Shown: positions 33,812 to 47,215 of the stretch, piece by piece
Numbering within the stretch: the first letter of the stretch is position 1
How the letters are laid out: each line of letters begins with the position of its first letter
Assembly: GCA_947652605.1 (NCBI GenBank)
Contig: OX393577.1
Location: 62,086,108 to 62,150,107 of the forward strand
DNA length: 64,000 nucleotides
Reading direction: 5' to 3'
Origin: Elmis aenea
Lineage: Eukaryota; Arthropoda; Insecta; Coleoptera; Elmidae
Position numbers and translations under genes: made by a program
The notes under the pieces: model-generated
The model's database searches: none
What the model saw: only the letters and a program-made list of their open reading frames with translations
What the model was told of the DNA's origin: nothing

Positions 33812-36800
33812 TACATAATCTATTTATTTTATTTTCTTCCACCAAACTAACTAATAATTGTTTTTCCTCCATGGTATAATTTATTCTTTTTTTTTCGCCA
33901 TTTCAACACAAAATAAAATAATAAACACCGAACTGTAACTTTATATGTGACTAACACCTGATAGCAACAAGAAGATGTCACAGGGAGCCGTTTTAACAGC
34001 TATGATGTGAATGGCCAATGAAAATTAGCCATTTCAATCTGCCGCTAAAATGTGTCGACTTCTTGCAACGTTGCCAAACCGAGTTCTAACTTAGCTGAGA
34101 TGTCTAACAGATTCCGGAATATGTTTTCTGTGCAACGCATTGGTATCTTGAGACGGTCTTAAATATAAGGCGGGCTTATATAAGTTCGATCTTGAGATGT
34201 GTCGGAGAAACCGGGCATAACAAACTTGAAAGCATAATATGCTCTTTCTATTATGCCATATATATCAAAAGAAGATATAAACAAAAGTACAAAAATAAAA
34301 ACCTGTACAACAAAATTCGAACACAAGTCTCAAACATAGCGACAGGAATAGCATTTTAAAATTGCAATGTACATATAAATCATATAAACTTAGCTAAATA
34401 CCAAACTATGCGAGTTTTTTTAATGACTTTAAAATTGGTACTGTTTGGTAAGCTAGTTGGCTCCCAATTAAAAATAAAAAGAGAGAAGTATTCAACACCA
34501 TAACGTTAATTAAACATTTTAACACCTGTCGTTATATCTGTACAGTTTTTTTTAACATTATTATTTCAATGTTATGTCACAAACATAAGTGTTAACCTTT
34601 TGTCAAGTTACAGTGTTAATTAATTACAATGTCTGTTGACAATTTATATCTCTCTTGTTACACAACGATATTATTCATAAGATATTTTCTTATTTAAATG
34701 ACCTCTTACAATGCAAACGTATACTGTATACCAAGAAAATTTCGATTGAGTCAATACCAAAAGCTTATCGAACCCACATAACAAAACTTTGGTAATATTG
34801 TAAACTTATTGATATTCTAGCGAAAACCAATAATATTTGCTTATATTCGTATTTTATGAAATAAGTTTGATAGTTTGCGGCGAAAAACTTCTTATCTCGT
34901 CGAATATAAACTTGGCCAAGTCGCATAATTTTATTCAAAGACAAAACTCGAGTTAGGATGAATTCAAATGAAGGTTATAACTTAAATTGTTGGTATATTT
35001 ACAACTTGCAAACTCCATTCAAAGGTAAAAACGTAATCTATATGACTCGATTAAGACTTCAGAAGAAATTATGGAAGAACTTGGGAGGGTTTTAAAGTAA
35101 AATGACGAAAAATGCAGTTATATTGGTGCACAGCATTTTGATTACATTTGAAAACTTATTTCATTAAAAGCGAAATGTGCCTTTGGTGTGAAAAATATTT
35201 TAGCACAAATAAGTGCAGTGATCCAAGTCACGTATAAAAATTGAGTGTCTTTGGTACTTGCAATAAGCTCTAAATTGCCTTCTTTTTACTTCAATTGTAA
35301 CCAGTACATTAAGAATCTTAATTTTTTATCTTAATTAATTTTATTTAAACTAGTATTTACAGACATAAAAACGAATTTACTTGTTTCTAACAATGTGGCA
35401 TGCTGCTAATTCAGAAAACGATCCCCTATTTCGCTTATTTCAAACTTTTAATTTCTTTGAAACTCATTTTACGGTTTTAATTTTCCGTTTAAACGTACCT
35501 ATAACGAAACATAAAAATAAATAAAAGTACAGCAGCTGTCGGGTTCATTAAAAAGGTCGGTTAAAAATACACAATTCAAATTCAAGTGACATGTAGGTTG
35601 TTACCGAAAACAGATTACACCGAATTAGGGGTTATTATTGAATCAGTTGAATTGAATAATAAGTCTTGTGGCACATCCACGTGCACGGAATTTAAAACGT
35701 AGCGACCACTCGTAATAATATCACGACGGCTATTCATCATATTTACATGACAAATAATGCATGCACAGAAGTCCGCATAATTCATAACTGTTAAGAATGT
35801 GTTGCATTGCAAGACTTGTGGGACAATAGGAATGTAAGTTTTGCGTCAAGTATAATAAAATTTGTCAGAAACTCGATATATTTTTTTGTAATTGCCAAAA
35901 TATTGCGAATAATACACCAAATTCAAATTATATGACTGCATTATGTTAGGTTTACGTGAAAGCTATTACGGTTTATTGCAAATGGTGTAAATAGTTGTCC
36001 TTTGATTTGAAGCATATTTTCCCTCATTTTTTAAACTTACCTAGTTTTCGTCAGTTTTTTCGTCTTTAATTATGTAACAACTTAACTGCATACATTCCTT
36101 CTACATCGGTACAGCGATTTAAGCGGCCATGATTTTTTTGAAACATTTTTGGTATTCCTCTTTCACATCGCTTTCAAAATCGGTTCCAAAATCGCTTCCA
36201 AAATCGCAATCAAAACCTTTTTATGGTCACAATCGTATCAACACGGTTTTTTTCAGTTGTAATTTTTGTTTTGGGGAATACTCATAAATCGGAGAAAGCC
36301 AAATCAGGAAAATATAGCAAAATTTCGGGACATAAGGTGTCTATTGTCAATAATAACTTTAGTTAAGTAGGTAATTGAAAGCGGGTTGTTGTCACTGGGC
36401 AAGCGTATTTCTCATGACATTTAAAACTACAATTATTTATTTCTGGTTCAAAAACAATAGATTGCAAATTATTAATAAATACTATAAAAAAATATATCAA
36501 GACGGATGTAAATGCGCAATTTTCTATCTACGTTTTAGTCACGTTTCTGATATATTTCTAAGAAGGAAATTGTTCTCAAATTAAAAGAATTATTTTACGA
36601 ACTACGTTTTACCAAACCCTACCCCACCAGACGAGTTTTGAAGTTTTACATTACATTAAGTGCCTATTTCCATATTAAGCTTAGTTAGTTGTTCAATACT
36701 TTATCAATTGTTTACAAAAAAATATTTTTTTGATACCTTTCATATTAATTTACAACAGCATGTCATTTTTACAAAATCATGGGGACTTTAAAAAACCATT

Positions 36801-36842
36801 ACGTCAACAGATTAATCTAATTTTATTTGTTTAGAACACTTA
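33812..36842. other. AT-rich DNA, no gene seen
   Basis: At 36168-36215 a unit near 13 bp (TTCCAAAATCGCT) is repeated about four times. 33970-34260 is less AT-rich and contains TTATATAAG (34173), TATA-like, but no gene follows. Other open frames are short and motif-free. Confidence 0.4.
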
Positions 36843-37006
36843 TTGGGCCCTATTGCCGAAAGTAACACAGGTGTTAAAATACAAGTTCATCCCTAAAACT
36901 GGTCAATATCAGCGCCAACTATGCTCCAATTTTACCTATAGTTTTAGGGTTAAAGTAGTTTAATTCCGGGATTAATTCCAGTTTCCAGCTTTTATGCAAT
37001 TGGGCC
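36843..37006. mobile_element. short MITE, Harbinger-like ends
   Basis: The left end is GGGCCCTATTGC and the right end GCAATTGGGCC, imperfect inverted repeats. A second inverted pair (CCTAAAACT near 36893, AGTTTTAGGG near 36940) gives a hairpin. Length is about 165 bp. Ends beginning GGGCCC and three-base AT-rich flanks suit PIF/Harbinger MITEs, but the duplication is ambiguous here. Confidence 0.45.
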
Positions 37007-40000
37007 TTAATTTGCCTTTTTTCAAATTAAAGTTGATTAAGAGTTGCTTTGTAAAGTATTTCTTATAACCAGTGCCCCCAAAACTTTTAAATTGGGGTTC
37101 GTTCAACCCCATCTCACCAGTTATGTGACAAAAAACGACTTTACCAGTTACAGATTAGGGTTTTTCAAAAATTTGTCCAAGTTGGGAGTCACGAGAATTT
37201 TTTTGTTATGAAACGATAGTCGAGTGTTTTTGTTTGTGTAAAGTACTATTGTATTGTATTGTACTGGGAAAAAAAAACAGAACAAAAGAACGATATATGT
37301 TAGTTTTTTTAAAGTAAGTATTTTACTTTCACAATTAAAAAATATATTTAAAGAAGCAAAAAACCTGCTGAAGCTTAGTATACAAATGTGAAAATCCAAC
37401 ACAAATTGTTAAATTTAAGGTAAAACTTCCCGGTAAAAGTTTTTTCCACCAACTAAACCATTTATTACACCACGTTTTATTTACATTTCGACAACAATTT
37501 ACTTATGTGTCATGAACAAATTACATGCAAGCGTAATATATAAGTTAAGTACTGTTAAAACAAGGCGTTTCCTGATGGCGTAATTATTTATCGCCAGAGA
37601 ATACGAGACAGGCAAATAAATTGATCTACTTACAATTTATATTATTCTTATAATTTCACAGCCATTATAAATATTCCATTAATCATAAAACGTCATCCAA
37701 CAAACGGATTTATGTTTGTTGGTAACACATACATAATTAAAAATTTATTGCCTTAATTTACGATAGCATTTTTTTCGTAATCTATCAATTTTATGGCTTC
37801 GAAGGACTAAGGTTTCGGTAGCTCTTTGCTATAAATGTATAATTAAATGTTTTAAATGTAAATTTTTATCACTCAATAAATTTCGATGAAAAAAGGCTGT
37901 CAAAAATCAGCGCCTATTTAGTGATCGCGTATAGCGCCAGCCGGCATATTATATAAGTCCAAATTTGTTCAGTGGAGATCCTATAATCACCTAAACCTAC
38001 TAATTATTGTACTGGTCTTCACCAATTACACACGACCCGTTCAGATATCTCGAAACGTGCAGTAGATTTACGAAAGTTGAGGGTAAAAATTATTTTTTTA
38101 TGGTAACTTTTCATTAAAGCGTTTTGATAATGAATTAGGAATCTAAAATCAATAATCCGCCGAAATAATGTTTTAAAAAAACGTTGTCATCGTCAAATTC
38201 TGCCTCTCTATAAATATTAATAGTCTGTTCGGATATTTTTTGAGATATCCATGTAGATACATAAAACACAAGATGTCATTTCCACTTTTCCGAATTTTAG
38301 GATCAATAAAACACTTCCTATTGGCTGTATTTTTCGTTCTTTTATCACGAGCAACTGAAGAATCCCTTGTGAGCAATAACTTTGCTATTATTAGACCAAC
38401 CAATTCGTTCTTTATCAGAAAAACAGGAAGAAAGAGTGTAATTATTTACCAATATCCACAGCGAACAATATTTACTTGAAAACAATGCATTTTAGAGTGT
38501 TTTTTATACCGTGTTTCACTTAAACGAATATTTGTTCTTGTAACAATAGTAATAGTAATCCCTGACAGAAAAATAACCGTTTAAGATCAATTTAGAGCTA
38601 TATTATAAGAGCTGAAGTGAATGAATTACAAATCAATTGTTAATTCATCAACTAAAAAAAAATGGGTTAGGTTTTTACAGAACTAGACAAAAACTATCTA
38701 AATAAATGTCACGAAACAGTAGAAGAGTCTACGACATTAATTTTTGTTGCAAAAAAATGTAGGAAAATATAATGTTTCTTTTATAATCTGCAATATGTTG
38801 GCTCAATTTTCGAAATTCGTAGTAGCTGAGGGTAGCCTGCTGCCTGATCTTTTTCTAGGAACGATTTGTTTTTTCAGGGGTTATTTAAATTTCAAACTTT
38901 TTGTTAAATTTGATATGAAGCGTTTCTGCATCAGCTAATCTATAGCTAATGCGACTTTTAGGTAGCCCTAATGGTAATTTAATACCGACGGTTTTACAGA
39001 ATTTTAAACTACATTCAAGCTTATTTAAATTTGTTTGTCCATTCGCTAAAATATAAAATTAGACTGTGATTATAAACACGAAATACTTAAATATTTGAAG
39101 TTCATAATGTTTTGGTTTGCCTATAAATCGGCAGATAGATATTAAACTTGAATGAATACAAAAGATGGATCTACTTGGAAAAGAAAAAACTATGTTCTAG
39201 ATAAAATGAAGTAGTATTCCAGATAAACAATAGTTTCCCACCTATTTAGGGAAAAATAAATCATTTAAAAATTTTGATTAAAGGATTTTACTGTATTCCT
39301 GCCCAAAGAAGGTTTAGAAATGATCAAATATTAAGTGGTTTACAAATATAATCACCTTATTTACTTTATTGCTGTATGAAACTGAAACTACAACTTGGTA
39401 CAATAATGAGGAACGCTAAAATAATAGATTTTTATAATGCTATATATTTTTTTAGATAACTTTCAATAATATCTTACATTACGTTTGTAAATGCCCTATA
39501 AAACGCACAGCATTTTTTTATATGGCATTTTAGCGTTTTATAAAGAACATTTGGGTTATTTTAAGAAAGCATTTGATTCATACCCTTGACAAATAAACTC
39601 TAAGTACTCGTAAGTACCAACTCTGCAAAATTTATTTAAAATGCTGAATAAAAGAATTTGTTGGAAAACGCAAAAAATTGGTAATAATTTGTGATTATTT
39701 TGTTTCAAATCTGTTTCTTTGCCTTTAATCGTAAAACCGCCACTGCCCTCGCCAGTGGCAGACAGCTTAAAATATGTTTGACAATGGCACATTACCTAAA
39801 ACGTGATAATTCTAGATATATTTATTGTCCGTATCGATAGCAAGTTTAGAAAAGATTTATTCAAAATTAAAACCGTAAAAACGTACATTCGCTTTACAAT
39901 AGCTCAAGAACGACTTTCTAGTCCAGCAATAATATCTTTAGTCTGAAATTGCGTCATAGATCGACATAGATATATTAATTTAAAACTTTGCCTGATAGGA

Positions 40001-41104
40001 GCCCAAAAAAATATGTTTTTTAAATTATATAGGTATATAGGGGCGCCTGCGTTTTCTTTGCCTAGGGGCGTCAGACAATTTTGCTCCAGCTCTGATAAAG
40101 GATATCTAAAATGTTAATAAAAATCTAAATACACTATTTTTTATTTCATGTAAAAGTTGGTTACTGGGTTTATGCATAACGCTATAGACAAATTTACACA
40201 TAAAATAAGAGATGTAGGATTTGTTTTTTAAATACAGTGTCAAAGATTTACGATAATATATTTTTTTTAAATTTCGTTATAAAGTAAAAAAGACAAATAG
40301 ATTATTGTATAGAATAGCACAACACCTAAACTGGTGCCTCAACCTTTCTTACACACCGCCACCCTTTTTTTGAAATTTTTGATCATTTTTTCGATGTTGG
40401 TTTTGACAGTGTGAATTGACTGTGGAGTATTGCCATAGAATGTTCCTTTAACATAGACTACTTCAAGATTTCTTGCAAATTTTTTTTATCTCCAATTTTT
40501 GTTTAGACAAAAACATTCGAAGTTATTCATGTTCAGTTTCTAAGATATACTTTATAATGCAATCGATAAAACTTCGTGAATTCTTCAGGACTCATCGTCG
40601 TAATTTTTATTGATTAACCCGTACCTATTCGGGGTTCCATCATTTCTTACATTTTACGGTCATTGCTTCGAATGATTTATTTAGTGCTTGTCCTATTAAT
40701 AATTCACCTTTATAATTTCAGATGCTTCCGACACGAACAGTAAATAATCTATCACGTCATAATTCAACCGATTTTGTACACGAACACACGTGTAATCATT
40801 ATCAACGTCAGTCTTCATTGTTGCTTCCTTTTCTTACCTCAACAAAAACCACCACTTATTCGACGGTACAACGTCAACTTGAAATACGTAAATAGCAAAA
40901 TCGTTATGAATTTAAATATTGAAGACAACAAAATTGGCTGGTAATTCAGAATACTTATGAAAAAGCTCTAGTGCTGTTTTGTGACAATTTGTGTAAAAAT
41001 ACGTTTTTAACAATTATGCAGGTACAAAATAATATCTCCTTTAAAAATTAAACAATTATTCGCTTTGTTTCTTTATTTCTATCATCTGTCTATCTACCTT
41101 TGCT
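37007..41104. other. mostly featureless; one decayed repeat near 40035-40100
   Basis: AT-rich. GGGGCGCCTGCGTTTTCTTT and CCTAGGGGCG at about 40040-40072 form a GC-rich island like the inner part of a hAT-type repeat, without definable ends. Overlapping open frames on both strands at 38173-38479 have no motif. No gene recognised. Confidence 0.4.
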
Positions 41105-41112
41105 ATTATAAC

Positions 41113-42308
41113 CAGGGACTGAGAACGGAACGAAAACGTTAAACGAAATTAACCGAAATTTTTTTAGGAACGAAAACGAAACCGAAAACGAAATTATTAT
41201 TTTTCGTTCAAGAACGAAAACGAAATAAATAATTTCCAAAACCGGTTTTACCGGTTTTAACCGGTTTTGTCGCTATTTCAATTTTATTTGTTAAACACAA
41301 ACGCGAATTTACCTTCTGTGTGCTGGGGAGACTCCACGAGGCAGTAAAAAATCTCACTTGAAATAAGTGAGCTTCACTTTTCTCCATATATTTAAGTGAA
41401 TATGTATTAACAACTTTATTGTTTATACTTGCAATTTCGTGTAACACAATTAACGGTACAAATATTCTCTATTTCTAATTTGTTTTTAGATCATCAACAT
41501 AGAATATACACTTGATTGGATTATTGGATATATATTATCAATGTGTATGTTTTATTTGCGTTTAGACATAATAATAGTAAAATTTATTCTTACTTCGAAA
41601 AGGACTAATGTAAAAGAAGATTTATAGGAAGATTTGTTGCTAGTAAGATTTAACGGAATGTGAAAATGTATATTGTACGGTATGTACAAACTATAAAGTT
41701 AAAGTATATTTCAAGTTAATATAATTTTTTTTAATATCTTTTTTATTTATAACATTTAGTAAATTATAAACTTGAATTCATTCTTTTGTCTTTTTAAATA
41801 ATTACAGCAGGATCTTATTTAACTCAAATGCATAGATTTTTAGTACTAAAACAAAATTTAAAACAGCACTTGATATATTTTCATATTTTTAGATAAAGAT
41901 CGTGTGTCTAATTTAACCTAACCACGTTGTGTTTTTGCACCTTACGGGTGTTAAACTTAATAAAATGGTTAAATGTTAATGTGTTTAACTATTTGGTAAA
42001 TTTAATATGGCGATGGTTCGCCAGTCTAAAATATGCTGTCCGTGAGCATCAAACCCCATCGTCATCGTTTATATTTTAGTTGAGACGAAAATATTGTTAT
42101 CGTATTTATAGAGGGTTGTGGTGACTAGAAAAAAAAAATGATTTTTTGACGACAAAAAAATATTGTAAAACCGGTTTTAACCGTTATTATTTCGGTTCAC
42201 GAAAACGAAAAAAGAATTTTTTCAGTTAGAACGAAAAGAACGAAAACGATATATTTCGTTTTCGTTCCGAACAGAAACGAACGGAATTTTTTTCGTTTTT
42301 AGTCCCTG
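41113..42308. mobile_element. hAT MITE family 1, copy 2 (complete ends)
   Basis: It starts CAGGGACTGAGAACGGAACG and ends with AGTCCCTG. Exact 8-bp target duplications ATTATAAC lie at 41105-41112 and 42309-42316. The terminal 150 bp on each side are dense in AACGAAAACGAAA and ACCGGTTTT motifs and their inverses. Length is 1196 bp, with no transposase. It is the sister of 29026-30153 and lacks the minisatellite insertion, so it serves as the empty-site control. Confidence 0.9.
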
Positions 42309-42316
42309 ATTATAAC

Positions 42317-43148
42317 ACTTTAAAATTTATTGATAATTATTTTACTTAGCTAATTAAAAAAAAATCTTGATAGACAAAAAGATAATACATCCTAAGGAAA
42401 ACGAGAATAATTCTTGCTTATTACTAGAGAACGAATAACGTCGCCCGAAGCAGGTTTTAATAATTAATACCACCTATCCCTGCATTAATTTAGCAGGCAA
42501 TGGCAATTACGCCTGAAAGAAAGTAAATTAAAAGTGAGTACATCATTTGCAACCACCGCAAATGTTAATTTCCACCAACACAACACAACAAATGCATTTC
42601 TTTTCATTGATAACACATAGAGCAGTAATTTTCGTTGATAAATTGCAGCTTAAGAAATTTTACCGACAAGATGTTAATTACTCTGCTCTTAAAATTGCAC
42701 GTACACAGTGCATTTCCAGTTCTGCGCTACCGACAGTGCAATAAATACATAAAAGAACCGATTTTATCATACCTCATTTGCGTATTAAGTTCCTGCGGTA
42801 TTAATAGGGCTTATATACATGCGTTGGGCGAAGTGTAAGAAACTTGATAGGTTACAAGAACCTAATAAACTTCTCTGAAATGTTGTGCTTATCGCTACCA
42901 ACTGATATTACAATAAAATTTTGTAAATTTATAGCATTTAATTGCACCAAACGGCATCAAAATGAAGGATTTTTAAGGACAAATCGCAAATATCAAAAAG
43001 GAATTTTTTGAAAAGATGAATACACACACAAAAGGAATAAAGAAGAAGTCAAAACCTTGAGAGAGAAAATAAAAAAAAACTGCTGGGTAATGTCAATATT
43101 TTTAATAAGTTTGGTAAGAAAGTTAAAACTTTTTTTTTGCATCCTAAT
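42317..43148. other. AT-rich DNA, no gene seen
   Basis: Overlapping short frames at 42547-42838 have no motif. Nothing else noted. Confidence 0.45.
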
Positions 43149-43262
43149 GTGTTGCTTATTTTATTTGTTTATTTGCTAGTGTCACTGCAACTTTTTTTTA
43201 ACATTTTTGCTTTTTTATTGTTGTTGGTCTACCGACACTCGACAGTCTCTTTTTTGAATTAT
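43149..43262 (-). repeat. direct repeat, downstream copy beside RT fragment
   Basis: About 110 bp containing TTTTTATTGTTGTTGGTCTA, repeated in the same orientation at 44024-44131 at roughly 85-90% identity by eye. Relative to the RT fragment (minus strand) this copy is in the 3' UTR position. Confidence 0.7.
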
Positions 43263-43264
43263 TA

Positions 43265-44015
43265 TATTAGTTAGTTATATTCTTTTTTTGCCGTTAGGCG
43301 CGAGATGTTCTAATTTGCAGAACTTTTTCCATTTAATTCTGTTCTTGGCAAATTTTGGAGCTTCGTTCCATGTGGTGCTCTTCTTTGACAATTAATACTT
43401 GTCCCACTTCTTGGTTCCAGCTTCTACGTGGTCTCCTTCTGCTATTTTTGTTATCCCAGCGTCCCATATTTCTTTCACAGGATTCCCATCCTTCCTTCTG
43501 ATCAGGTGCCCAAATCAGTTAAGTTATTTTTTTTCTATTTTTTGATTAATTGGATCAACTTTGACCCTGTTCCTAATTTCTTCGTTCTTCTATTCTCCTT
43601 ATAACCCTCATCTCTGCTGCTACAAATTTTGATTTTAACCTGTTTGTGAGGGTCCAAGATTCCCTTCCATATATTAGCGTTGGTATGAAAACAAAGTTAT
43701 ACACTCTAACTTTTGTTTGTTTATTAACTTGTTTAAGAATACCTTTTTCAATGAGTAGAATAAATTATTTACAGCCTTTATTTTACTATTAATTTCTTGT
43801 TTTATACTTCCTTTATTGTTTATAAACGAACCCAGGTATTTCAGATTCTTAGTCGTGTTTAAATTAAACTGTGTTCATCAATAATTATGTAGGTGTTTTT
43901 CCCCTTTCTTGATATTACTTAATAATAATGACAAATCAAAGATAATTCTCTGATTTGTCATTATTTATTTTCAGGCCGAATTCATCAAGATGTTCGTCGT
44001 TCTTTGTAGTTTTAT
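43265..44015 (-). pseudogene. non-LTR reverse transcriptase fragment (family B)
   Basis: Minus strand from about 44010: LDEFGLKINNDKS (palm region after YADD), then a small hairpin insertion (43925-43968), later ESWTLTNRLKSKFVAAEMR and IRRIEERRN, and last RRRPRRSWNQEVGQ near 43430-43390. The motif order is that of the endonuclease-reverse transcriptase type, but the words differ from family A. It has multiple stops and frameshifts. Direct repeats lie on both sides. Confidence 0.7.
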
Positions 44016-44023
44016 TTCATTTC

Positions 44024-44131
44024 TGTTGTTTATTTTATTTGTTTATTTACTAGTGTCGCTACACTTTTTTTGACATTTTTGCTTTTTTATTGTTGTTGGT
44101 CTACCAACAGTTTCTTTTTGGAATTATCATC
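44024..44131 (-). repeat. direct repeat, upstream copy beside RT fragment
   Basis: Matches 43149-43262 in the same orientation. If the repeat is the 3' UTR of the RT element, this copy belongs to an upstream element in head-to-tail array. Confidence 0.7.
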
Positions 44132-47100
44132 TTAGTACATGGCAAAATATTGTAAAATAAGTTATAAAACTAAATAATTCAGTTGCTTTTATTCTAGTTT
44201 CAATGACATACCTGGCTAGTGGACATTTTTACAAGAAACTGAACATTAAAAGCAATTAATTCAATTTGTCATATTAAGTTGTAATAAACTGTCTCAAAGA
44301 ATAAATTATTTCAATAGCAAAATAAAGTCATGGTTAAACAAATATATTATTAAAATATAATTACTGTATTGTATTTTATCTATAAAAATGTACTGTATAA
44401 TTATTGAAATGCCTTCAGGATAGTTTGTTTCATAATTTATGAATTGTTTTATTATATTGCAACATAAAATGGGTGTATGAAGGATGTAGGTTAATAATTT
44501 TAATGACTAAACAAGAAAATGAAACACGTTTAGTTACAACATTTGAGAATAAGATCACTAATTATAAACAAGAGTCAAATTACTTGCTAGGACTTAAAAA
44601 GACACATGCAAGAAATTCCTACTCTACAGATGTGGAATAAATAAATTTTGATGCAAATATGATTTTAAAAGACTATTTCCTATTAAATTTAACCAAGTGT
44701 AATTCAAAAAGCTATCAATAATCTTACAACATACTTCTCAAAAAATCTACATAATAGAGTTATATAAAAACGTAGTTTTTATTTTTTAATTGTGATGTTT
44801 AGAAAAATTTCAAACGTTTTTTTTTTCTCTCTCTGTTCAAGTAAGACTATTCAAAATACCCAATTAAATAAATCGTTTGTCAAAAATGTCTATGCGTCAA
44901 TGTTTGCACATCTTTTTAAAAGCTCCCAAACGACTGTAGAAGATAAAATTTCTGTAGTTTTTGGCCTTATAGGTGTTGTATATATAGCCGTACAGCGTAC
45001 ACCATAAAGGTAGAACGGCCTTAGAATTAAGTAATTAAATATGTACCTATAGCAGATTTGAATATGCAGTGCATGTAAGAAAAACCTTAAGTTTAGCCAA
45101 ATATAAGTAAATCGACATAAAGTCTTCGAAAATAATTTTGTTGGTTAAATTACGTTACTGTTATAAAACAGTGACCAGTATCAAAAAAGAACCAATAAAG
45201 AGCATAAACAATATCAAGTTAGTCCGAAAAGCTCTCGACACGTTGTTGGTGTAACAATTTTCAACCGTAAAACAAGTGAACATGCTCTCAAATAAAATAT
45301 AATAAAATACAATATAAAAGTAGACACGGTCAGGTTATAAATTTTAACCCGATCGACAGGTCATAGATTTGATAGAATTATGGCTCCTGAACAGTGCATA
45401 AACCTTATAAAATATAAAATCCCTTGCCTGGGCAACATCTGCCATATATTTCGCTTAGTCATCCGTGCTCTGTGTTTTGGTATAACAGACGCTGAAGCTC
45501 GAGAACAATCGACTGCAGCACATTCGTTTTATTTTGATCTGAAAATTGACAACTAGATCTGAAAAGTGTTTCGCGTAATTCGAGTGTACGTTGAACGGCA
45601 AACTGAACATCGAGTTAAATTCCTTATATTTGGTATCAAAAGGGGACGAGCAAGGCTGACGTGTAGATTACCAGAGCCAACAGAAATTGTGAAAGCAAAC
45701 GACTGATGTGGAATAAACATATTTGATTTAAATCATTCAAGTGCCTTAAATTAAATTTTGATTCTGAACGAGTGTTGTAGTAAAGTATCGTGTTTCAAAA
45801 CTTAAATAACTGTATCAAATAGTTTTCCAGTAACACCTGCATCAAGGGATCTTACTGTATAGTGGCGGACCGCAGTGTACATAGGCCGCACTGTTGTGGA
45901 AGAGTACTTATTACTCTTATATTTATTGTTTTAAAATACGGCTTATGATCATCTTTATTATGTGGTTGGACCCCTCAAACGTTATTTTACATAATACACA
46001 GATCTAGGGTAATTAGTACACAGTAAGACACAAATAAAAAACTACAGTTTTAACAACAAAATCCCTGTATTTGGGACGACTGTTTATTTTTAGGTGGTTG
46101 GTTTTTAACTACCCAAGTGCGACTGTCTCTAGATTTTGGTCCCTGTGCTATTCTTTTTTATTGTAGTTGTATCCTTGTCATTGTTTTCGATAAGAGCTGC
46201 TCTTGTTGGGGATGATACCGCAATTTTGTGAGATTCTTAGGTTATTTTGCTTAAATTTAAGCCTAGCAGTGACTTTAGGGTTGGTCCGACAAAATGATTA
46301 ATCCGGTAAGGCTTTGGAACCCAGAGTGCTCAAAAATCGGTGTGGTACCTGCATTAAAAAAGCTCAAAAAATGCAACCTTAATAATATTATAGTCTTGTT
46401 AGAAAAGTATATTGTAAACAATTTGACAACTTAACATCTTAAGATAATTATAAATCTTTCTATACTGTGTTTAATCTCGCTAAGTCACAAGATACCTTTA
46501 TATCCAACCGCGAAAAATGCAAATGTTATTTTTCCCTTGACCCTCACAATAGACAGATTATCCACCAGTTCAGCGTAATAGAATGCTTTAATATCCATAT
46601 TGATACAGCAAAGTTGTCGCTATTGTTCAGAGTTTTTGATTTTTAAATCGATAACCAATTTAGCCTCAGGAACTTAGCACTATGTCGGTTGATATGATTA
46701 TTTTAATTTTCAATATGCATGATGCCACAAAACCAATTTTATATTTCTTCAGCTTCTATTTTGTGTAGTTCAATACGCAATCAACTTTTAAAATGCGAAT
46801 GCGAGTTCATTAAAAACGTTCTAAGAATATTTTGGTTTTGTAGATCTTGCTGTGACGAAATAAATGTGTATGCAAACAATCAGGAGCCTTTAAAATAATT
46901 TCGCTGCAAGTTTTCGTAGGTTGTAAAGTTTCTTGGAAACTTTCACAATCCTGTGCAGTTTATCGATGCACTTTAAACTCTATGGAAACTAACTTATAAA
47001 CTAATATCCAAGTTATTGCTTGTTGTTATTGTATAAACACCAGCTGCTAAGTACTTAAAACATAAATTATGCTTGATATATTTATGACCTCAAAATCTTT

Positions 47101-47215
47101 GCGCTTGCATGCAATTTATCTTTGCCAAAGCTTTATAATAATGTGCAATTTAAATTAAAGGTACTTATACACATCAAAATATCAGACTGAATTGATAATA
47201 AAAATCACGATTAAT
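44132..47215. other. no gene clearly seen
   Basis: 45380-45560 is less AT-rich with a TATA-like CTTATAAAATATAAAATCCC and would suit a promoter, but no coding sequence follows that I can recognise. 45860-45900 (GTGGCGGACCGCAGTG) is locally GC-rich. Otherwise AT-rich and featureless. Confidence 0.35.

Noticed and set aside
38173..38479. Overlapping sense and antisense frames of 76 and 79 codons
   Set aside because: Mutually antisense, no motifs, no splice or start support.
45380..45560. Promoter-like TATA region
   Set aside because: No recognisable transcript, coding exon or LTR boundary follows; the TATA-like words are common at this base composition.
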